Below, piece after piece: positions 56,269 through 64,000 of a DNA stretch of 64,000 bases. The notes beneath the pieces were generated by a model that was not told where the DNA came from, ran no database searches, and saw only the letters and a list, made by a program, of their open reading frames with translations. Position 1 is the stretch's first letter. Every line of letters begins with the position of its first letter. A program made the position numbers and the translations under genes. The stretch is from Symsagittifera roscoffensis (Eukaryota; Xenacoelomorpha; Acoela; Convolutidae): assembly GCF_963678635.1 (NCBI RefSeq), contig NC_087071.1, positions 32,600,141 through 32,664,140 of the forward strand, in the 5' to 3' direction.

Positions 56269-58886
56269 CGCGGGCTAAAAAAAAATGATTTTTTTGAGAC
56301 TGAAAAGCGGTGGTATGGGGTTGTTCTATAATTTGTTCACATGTATTATCATCTTGTGATTGATGTGTCATTATATGTTGTATGGGACTTTGCGATATAT
56401 TTGGTCTAAAATTTGGGTTGTGTGTTTTTGCTAGGTTTCGGAAATTACGTGGGACTAAGGATAATGGATGGTTATGTGGTAGGGGTGGCAATTGTGGTGC
56501 GGTAGGTGTTACTTCTATGTTATTATGTTCTTCGTCGTACGTGTTCTGTCTTGTCGCTATTTTTGTATTATATTCTTTTATTTGTGCGTCTAGAAGAACT
56601 TTGTTTATTGATGAAGAAAAAATTCCAAAAAATCCTGCAAACAGTATGCGTGCTACCTTTGCTATTCTATTTACTTGTGTGTGTATAGCGCATGTGTTAT
56701 AGATTCCTTTTAAAATTGAAAAAAGAAATCCTATAAATTTAAACATTGCGTATAGGATAGTTACTTTTTCTAAGATGTAATGGGGCCATCCTAGAAAATC
56801 GAGAATTTCATTTTTTAGGGTAACAAAGCTAAAAATATTTATAGGTGAAATATCTTGTGGTCTGTATTTTTCACCGTTTAGATATATATAGTGTTTAATA
56901 TCTTTAAAATATCCGCTATAATCTTGTGTATAAATATCTGCAAATCCTGCGGTTTCGGCAAGTTTTCGTAAATTTTGATCAATTGATTGTCTTTGTATAG
57001 TGTCCATTTGTGTTAATAATTCTTGGAATTGTTGTGTTCTAATGTGGTGTTGGATATCTGATTTTGAATATATTCCAATTGATTGTAAATCAATATTTGG
57101 ATTACGAGCAATAGCTCTGATGCTTTCGGGTGAAAATTTTTTGAGTGATTGCATTAACGTAGGGTATGGAGTAAGAAGATAATATTTATCTTCATCAGGG
57201 TTCAATTGTACTACGTTGTGGCTTATTTCTGATCCACATGGGACTGCGGTATCCCAAAAATATGTTCGTCTTGAAAGTGTGTCAACAAAATGTACTTCAT
57301 TTTTATAAAATATAGGGATTCTTTTATAGCAGCGTTTATCTTCAAAAACATATAGTGGTGATACTTTTTTGGTACAAGTATAAAACCATAAAATGTTTCC
57401 TTCGTAGTCTAGGAAATTTGATCTATTTCCTGACAATAAATATCCTGCGTAGGGTATTTTTAATACTGCTAGTGCGAGTGATTGTAGGATTTGTGTCCTT
57501 TCTAATTCGCATAGTTGATGAAGTGTTTCTAATTCGGAGAGTGACTTTTCTTGAAAAATTCGACTAATCGTGTAGTCTAACTTCATATCTAAGTGGATAT
57601 CATAGTGGATATTACCAAAATAAGTGTTATTCATTAGTGATACTTCTTGTAAACGTGTACTTCTTGTGTCATGTGGCTTTAGTTTTCCACCAGGTTGACC
57701 ATTGCTTTTTTGAAAGTTAACTGGTATATATGATGTTCCTTCGTTTAGAGGGTGACCTGTGGCATAAGGGTCAAATTTTATTTTTCCAGTGGTCATGTCG
57801 AAACCTTCTTCGTATTCAACTAGTATTTCAGAATATTGTGTTTTGTAAAGTGGGTTCCTGTATTTGCATGCGATTTCTGGTTCTTGATATATTTGGAAAC
57901 GTGTTAATTTTTTTTTCTATATTATGGATATTTCGGAAATTAGTAATTTGTTTTTGTAATGGATGGACTTGTTCGTATGAAATTGATTCTATAAAATACT
58001 TTTTGTGAAATTTTATCATTCGAGCGTGTATTTTCGCTACTTGAAATGTTGTGCATGTATCTTCGGGAAACCAAACAATTGTTGCTTGTGTCCGTGTTGT
58101 AGGATCACAATAACCTTGATCGTTTTTACAAGGTAATCTAATTCCTTGATAGATCATTGTGTTGTCGGATAAATCTCGTGTGAGTTGTATTTTTTCGAGT
58201 TGTATTTTCCAATCGAAAAACATTATTTCTTGATATCCTTTATTTTTTGTGCCTGCTTTGCAGTTTGATGGATTATTTATTCCAATGTGTGGTATCCAGT
58301 GCTTATCGTGTATGTCATAAGTTAATCTTCCGTGTGCGGCGTTGTATGGGTGTTTTTCATCTAGTTTTATATGTCCTTGATATCTTTCAAAATCTGCTTG
58401 ATGTACAGAATCGGCAAAGACTTGAAAATATACTAATTTTTTGTCGGTGTTTTTATTTCTTGTGATAATTAGTCTGAGTAGCTCGTTTTTACAATCATCG
58501 GGATTTAGATGTAGAAGTCGTTCTTTATTACTTTGGTAGAATGATTCGTGGTCAAGTCGGTTTTTATTGCCGTTTGAAACTTGTGAACAATGTACTTTCT
58601 TTTCGGAAAATGTTGCTGTAAATTTATATCCTGCGACTGTTGTTGCTCGGGCTTTTGAATACAGTGTTGCTATTACATTTGTAGTTTCTATAGCTTGTGG
58701 TTCTGTTTCGCATTGTGATACTTGATTTATTGCATATTTGTGTAGTGTTTTTTGTTCATTTTCTTCACAATCGTAGTGTGATACTAACAAGTCCTGGGGT
58801 CCTGTGCGAGGAGAAGGATTTGTGTTCTGATCTGAAAATATTAGAAAAAAGATTTGTTGAAATATCAATATTTTTAGAATATACAT
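56153..58886 (-). pseudogene. env: EL3 env, duplication unit 2, split by a frameshift
   Basis: ATG at 58886 with a signal peptide (MYILKILIFQQIFFLIFS). The N-terminal frame of 352 codons ends at 57828 after a T-run indel near 57910; the rest is in the frame 57796-56153. The ATG overlaps the end of ORF X by 13 nt, as in EL1. Confidence 0.85.
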
Positions 58887-59990
58887 GTGTATGATAATCC
58901 TGAGTATGGGTTATAAAATGTGATGTAACCAATTGTCTTTTTGGTATATCTATCGTACTTATATATTACTTCATTTGTGATAAATGGTGGTGGTAGCGAT
59001 TGATTTGTTATATTGGGTGGGTTTAATGGGTAAGGATGTCGAACAATGTTGTTAAGTTTAATCGTGATTTCGAATTTTAATTGTAGACTATTTTGTTGGA
59101 TTATTTGGATGTTATGGTCACGAATGTCTTCGTGGATGTCTTGTCTATATTGTAGTCTATTGAGTGCCCAATTGTGGAGTCGGTTACTTTCTGGATGTTG
59201 GGGGGGGGGGGTGCTGTGAACGTGTTCCAATCTAATCTTAAAGGGATATTTGTTGATGATTGTTCTCGATATCTAGCGTCGAGGTTATTTGGAAAATTTA
59301 GGGGGAAAGGCGTCGGTGAAATCTGGCTTATTGATGGTGTTGATGGTGGTGATAATGTTTCTGGTAGTGATGATGATGTTGTTGTATCCGTAGAAATATC
59401 TATTGGGTCATTTATTAAATTTGGTTCACCTTGTGTGAATGAGTGTGTTGTCCAATATGGTAGTCGTGATGTTTGGTTGGGGGGTTAAAGGGATTGTCAC
59501 GTATTTGTTCAGATGTTGGTGTTGAACCTAAGTAATCTGAGGGTATACTTGAGGTGCTACGTTGTGAAAGTAGTGTGGGAGTTTCTGGCAATGTACTACT
59601 TGAAATTTCTGAAGTAGTTGGTGTTGGTGATTGTGGTATATCAAAAAGAACTCTAGGGGTTTGAAATCTTCTATTTCTTCGTGGATGTATAATTTGACTA
59701 TTCATTTCAATTGTATTCTGATTTTGACTAATGTGTCTTATTCTACTTAATTCTTGTGGTAATGTTGGGTATAAATTATATGTTGGTTCACTTAGGGGTG
59801 CCTGTCGCTGAACTGGTTCTAATGGTTCGGATAAGCGAGCGTGTCGTTCTTCAAAAGTGTATGGGTTATCTTGGAAAAAAATTCGTGTGGATGTTTGAGG
59901 GTTATGGGTAGTTGTAGGCATTGTCGGGTTTTCATGGGATGATGTCGGTGAAGACTGATTGTGTGATTGTTGGTTAGCAATTTTTGAAAG
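58874..59990 (-). pseudogene. EL3 ORF X, frameshifted at a G run
   Basis: Two frames, 58874-59230 and the distal part of 59415-62057, together match EL1 ORF X almost end to end. A G run at about 59199-59209 and a second shift near 59480 break it. The protein-level similarity supports X as a genuine gene of this element family. Confidence 0.75.
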
Positions 59991-62057
59991 TATTCTGATT
60001 GGTTTTTTGTAGTAAATTTCATTGTGTTTTTTATCTCTATTTAAAATCCATTTGGTGTGTGTGCCGGAGGCTAATTTAAGGATTTGTGGGTGATGAAAAT
60101 GATCTTCATTATGCGTGTGTAAAGGTAGGTTATAGCAAACTGAGTCTTTATTTGGTTGGCAATAACTTTGTGCATTTTTATGAGAGTTTGCTGTAAACAT
60201 AATTGGTTTACGTGGCTTTTGATTAAAAACCATTTCGTATGGTGACAATCCTAGAGTTGTCGTATTTTGTGAATTATATGCCAAGGGTAATAATTTTACA
60301 TCTGCTGACCATTCTGTGTATCTTGTATCATTTGCATTTATGATATATCTAAGATATTCTTGTAGTGAACGGTTCATACCTTCGACTAAACCGTTTGTCC
60401 AATGTGCATGAGATGTACGTGGTTTATGTTTGATGTTATATAAGTGACATAGTGTGATGATTTCATTATTTATGAATTCTGTACCGTTATCTGTAACTAA
60501 GATTTCGGGTAATCCGAATTCAGCCATCCAGTGTTCATAAAGTGTTGTGTAAGCATAATAAGCATTACAATGTGGTACTGGGTTGAGTGCTACATTATGT
60601 GTAAATGCATCAACAATTACCATAATGTAGGAGTTTCCTTCAGAGGATGGTGAAATTGGTCTTTTTGTATCGAATGAAATACGATGGTTAAAATGTAAAC
60701 TTTGTCCTTTAAAATCTTGTTTTTGTGCTATTTGTTTTTGATTTGGATAAGGTTTATTTAGCTGACATATTATACAATCATTGCATAATACTTTTATCCA
60801 AATTGGTGCATTTGGGAAATAAAAAATTTGTGTAAAGTTTGAATATGTTTTCTCTGATCCAGAGTGTCCTTTAGTATTTTGTGTATGTGAAATGTTAAAA
60901 GCTATTAGTATCATACTTAAAGGGAGACAGGGAACTGTAGAATCATTTAATTGATATTCTAGAAGGTCTGTGTTTTCATTAATTGTTGTATTTTTAAATT
61001 TTCGGAAATATCGGAGGAGTGTTTTATTTTGATATTGTTTTAAGAGTTCAAGTGTAATTTTATCTGTTGGAGGGGGAAAAATATTGTCAATTTCTAATTT
61101 TGATAGGGGAATTGTGTCAAGTGGGTCATGGAGGTCAAAAACTTGATTTATTGTGTATTTTGAATAATTTGTTTGTGGTCCTGATAAATTTATTTTATCA
61201 GTTAAATTTTCTTTTTCAATTAATGGAAAAAAGTCTTTTTTATACGAGTGGTGTTTTATTCGTTTTTGTTGGGTGTTATTTTTTATCCATTGTGAGTATG
61301 GAGTTGGTTTGAAAGTTGATTTTCCTAGTAGATCAACTTCGTAATGGTTATTTTTTCGGCAATCTAAGTAAAATGGGAAATGTTGTAGGTTATTTATTTG
61401 TGATTGGTCAATGTCAGTTTTTACTGCATATTTGCATTCTAGTCGGGGTGATGTTTCGTCTTTTGCAAGGTAAAATTTTATATTTTTTGGTATTTCACCT
61501 GTAGTTTTTCGTGTAAGTAATTCAGGTGGTGTATTTCGACTTAATGTATCTGGTGATGCAAGATTCTTTCCTGCTGTCCAAACTGTATGTAAGTTTGGAA
61601 ATTTCATTAGAAATAATTGAAATCTATAAACTCGGTGATTTGGATTTGATTTTTGGGTAAAGAGAAAAATGATTGGTTTATGATCTGTGAATAGAACTGT
61701 TGGATGTTTTGATCCAAGTATCAGAAATTCATATTCTGTAAGTGTATAAATTATAGCTCTACATTCTCTCATTAGAGTTGAGAGTCGTAGCTCTGCTTGA
61801 GTGAATAATCGGGAATTTGCTGATATAAGGTTCATTTTATTTGTACCACTATGTGATTGTAGTAATGCTGCGCCGATGCCAAAATTTGAAGCATCGCACA
61901 TTGCATAGAATGGTTGATTTGGATCTGGAATTGTGTTTGAAATTTGTTCAGTTAAAAGTTTTTTAATTTCTTCAAATCGTGTTTGATGTTCAGTGGTCCA
62001 TTTAAAATTATCTTGTTGTCTGAGGATATTATAGAACGGTCTTAAATATAATTGCAT
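59415..62057 (-). pseudogene. pol: EL3 RNase H-integrase fused in frame to ORF X by deletion
   Basis: Starts in the RT/RNase H connection, then RNase H (CDASNFGIGAAL), zinc-binding region and DDE core (FDTK, VTDNGTEF, NGLVEGMNRSL). After LNRDKKHNEIYY the sequence jumps, near 59990-60015, to ORF X (KIANQQSHNQSS). Compared with EL1 this skips about 16990-18620. The result is an 880-codon fusion frame, probably accidental. Confidence 0.85.
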
Positions 62058-62084
62058 TTTATAAACGTACTTGCTTAAGAAATT

Positions 62085-63393
62085 TCACATTCCAAGGAAT
62101 TCTTGGATTTTCTTTTTGTTTGTTGGTGGTTGAAGTTTTTGAATAGCATCAATGCTTGATTTTAATGGAGTGATTGTGTTTCTTTCTATATTATGTCCTA
62201 AAAATTTAACTCGTGTCAAAAAGAAGTGTGATTTATTGGGAGCGGCCTTCAGATTTTCTTTCTGAAGTACTTTATGATAGTGCTCTAAAACCGTAAACAT
62301 TTCTTTTTTTTGTTTGTGATTGCACAAAAACATCATCCAAATAGGTGATTGCGTTTTTATTGAGTATTAGTGGTCTAAAAATTTTACTCATAAAAGCTGA
62401 AAATGCTAGCCGTCCTATGGAAATTCCATAGTTTAGGCGATTAAATTCATAGGTTTGATTTCCAATAACAAATTGTGTTAATTGTCGTGATTGTTCATCT
62501 AGTGGCATTTGATTGTGTGCACTATTCATATCTGCGGTTGCAACGTTTTTTCCATTTAGTTTTGTTAAGATAACTTGTATTGGTTCAATAGGCCAATTGC
62601 ATTTCGATTCGTCAATTAGTGAATTGAGGTATCTAGCGTCTAAAACTATTTTTAATGATTCTCCTTTTGCTAGAATGATAACAGGGTTGATAAAAGTGTT
62701 ACCTTTTGGTTGTTCTTCTTTATTTACTGGTGAGATAATTTTGTATTGCTCTAAAATATCAAGTAATCTATTTACTTTGTCGTGTAAATGAATAGGTACT
62801 TTACTAGCTCTTTGTTTTTTGAAAACTGCGTCAGGTTTTAACGGGAGATGTAGTGATGAACTGATTTTTCCAACGTCAAATTTTGATGTTGCGTAGACTG
62901 TTGAATATTTTAACAGTTGTTTTGCTAATTTATCAAATTCAATTTGTGTAATTTGTGAGTGTTCAAAATTAAACATCGTTAAAAATTTTTGTTGTTCTTT
63001 TATGTAATTTGTTATATTGAACGTTGGTTTAAATAATGGTGTTTTTGTGAAGTAATCTGTGTTTCTCTTTTCATTAATTATTATGTTATTTATGGATAAT
63101 TCTTCGTCAAGAATTGTGGATTGGCAAATATCTAATAATTGGAGTATGTTATTTACGCGGTAGGCTACTTCATGTATGGGTGAGATTGTAGCGTTTGTTT
63201 CGCAATATCCTAAGAGTCCTAAGGGTAATGTTACTTGATACGGTGTATTGATATACACGTGTAACGAAATGATGTCGGAATTCGTGTTTTTCAAATATTT
63301 TGTAGATGAGATCGTGATTTTGAAAAACTTGTGAATAGGTTTAAATTCAAAGTCTGACATCAAAAAGTTGTTGTTTATTTTGACTTTTATCAT
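62085..63393 (-). pseudogene. pol: EL3 reverse transcriptase, broken
   Basis: The frame 62272-63393 has the RT palm with ITYLDDVF, then shifts within an A-rich run near 62310. The continuation at 62085-62336 reaches RT thumb sequence and stops at TGA 62085-62087. EL1 ends 13 codons further on, at a TAG. Confidence 0.85.
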
Positions 63394-64000
63394 ACTGGTG
63401 AACTTTGTTTGTTGAAAAATTATATATATTTCCTGATAATGGTTTCAAGTGTTTCCGTTGTTGGTTATAATTGGATACAATTTTGAGAAGAATGGTTGTT
63501 GTTTGTTTAATCTTTGAAAAAAAGTTAAAGCTGTATTTTTTGTTTTTGTGTATTCATCTTTGATTAGTATTTTACTATTTAAGATGTTGATTGTTGGTTT
63601 ATATTTTGATATAAATGGTATGCCAATGATATTGTGCTTAATATCAGTAATATGAATTATTTGTTTAAATGGTTTGTTTAGAATTTTATTTTGCTCCATT
63701 GTTCTTGTGGGGAGAAGGAATAATTGGATTTTTCCATAATTTACTAATGTTGATCCTTGTGCTGTTGCTAGTTTACTTGAGGTTGCAAAAGGCGTTAATT
63801 TTGGATGTAATGTTTTGATTTCATTCCATGTGGGAATATTAATTAGTTTTGATTCTGCTCCTGAATAAATTAAAAAATTAATTTCAAGATCTGGTGGTTG
63901 AAATTCTTTGTTTCTTGGACTTTCTAATAGAAATGGTATTGTCCAAATTTTTTCTCTGGGTTGTTTTTTTTTGTATATTTTGATAAATATGTTTTGTGTT
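63394..64000 (-). pseudogene. pol: EL3 protease region, inactive, runs off window
   Basis: Homologous to EL1 around 22080-22690. The conserved LIDSGAES of EL1 reads LIYSGAES here (63865-63867), so the catalytic aspartate is lost. Small frameshifts lie near 63390 and 63440. Confidence 0.8.

Larger units (their letters stand above)
52222..58623. repeat. Tandem duplication, two units of 3201 bp
   Basis: Unit 1 is 52222-55422 and unit 2 is 55423-58623, at a constant offset of 3201 bp. By eye they are almost identical; one difference is near 52549/55750 (T against G, Thr to Pro in ORF Y). The junction joins the env signal-peptide-proximal region directly to the middle of ORF Y, with at most one base of microhomology. 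Confidence 0.93.
49241..64000 (-). mobile_element. EL3: decayed relative of EL1, cut by window end
   Basis: Same orientation and gene order as EL1: 3' LTR, conserved 3' region, ORF Y, env, ORF X, integrase, RNase H, RT, protease. Differences from EL1: a 3201-bp tandem duplication over Y/env, a deletion of about 1.6 kb removing the integrase C-terminus and both small membrane ORFs, and several frameshifts and stops. The protease active-site Asp codon is changed to Tyr (63865-63867). Gag and the 5' LTR lie beyond 64000. The LTR differs from EL1 at roughly 4-5 percent of positions by eye. Confidence 0.9.

Noticed and set aside
51493-58886. Two Y/env blocks considered as two separate elements
   Set aside because: No LTR between them, a constant 3201-bp offset and a mid-gene junction show one internal duplication.

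Overview
The window looks like AT-rich nuclear DNA from an invertebrate animal. It has split genes with GT/AG introns (a UDP-glycosyltransferase and a secreted C-type lectin), a tRNA-derived SINE, a LINE relic, fold-back elements, a long (CT)n tract and, above all, LTR retrotransposons, which fill about two thirds of it. I cannot name the clade from the sequence alone.

Layout. 1-5.4 kb: a fold-back repeat (890-1424) and a decayed LINE reverse transcriptase on the minus strand (about 1.7-2.8 kb). 5.5-9.4 kb: a four-exon UDP-glycosyltransferase on the plus strand, with a fold-back element in intron 1 and a GGAATCC-rich repeat in intron 2. 9426-28344: EL1, a complete 18.9-kb minus-strand Ty3/gypsy-type element. 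It has 410-bp LTRs with no difference seen and a 4-bp target duplication (CTTA), and it sits 27 nt after the glycosyltransferase stop codon. 28.3-38.4 kb: gene-poor DNA with a decayed gypsy pol relic and the (CT)n tract. 38.4-47.8 kb: the C-type lectin gene (plus strand), whose last intron holds EL2, a 7.65-kb minus-strand Ty3/gypsy element (39874-47524) with 323-bp LTRs with no difference seen and target duplication GATGA. 49241 to the end: EL3, a decayed relative of EL1, also minus strand, truncated by the window edge, with an internal tandem duplication of 3201 bp.

EL1 is the most unusual object. Read on the minus strand it carries: 5' LTR, tRNA primer-binding site, a 1.2-kb leader with duplicated stem-loops, a basic 155-aa ORF, a 116-aa ORF that is in frame with a very long Gag-Pol but separated from it by a TAA, protease, reverse transcriptase, RNase H, integrase, two tiny membrane-protein ORFs joined by an ATGA overlap, a 377-codon open frame with no start codon at all (ORF X), an 872-aa envelope-like glycoprotein whose ATG overlaps the end of X by 13 nt, and a 601-aa protein of unknown function (ORF Y) joined to env by another ATGA overlap. 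A consensus splice donor directly follows the Y stop codon, then a 1.6-kb structured 3' region and the 3' LTR. EL3 preserves the X/env overlap, the Y gene, the splice donor and the 3' structures. This looks like a complex retrovirus-like element with several accessory genes.

EL2 is compact. Its Gag ATG straddles the LTR/primer-binding-site boundary, it has one in-frame TGA in Gag, and its integrase lies in the -1 frame after an A AAA AAG slippery heptamer. It also carries about ten copies of a near-palindromic CCCGAYGGG motif in all three reading frames and in the untranslated region. The integrase is followed by about 550 residues of unknown function.
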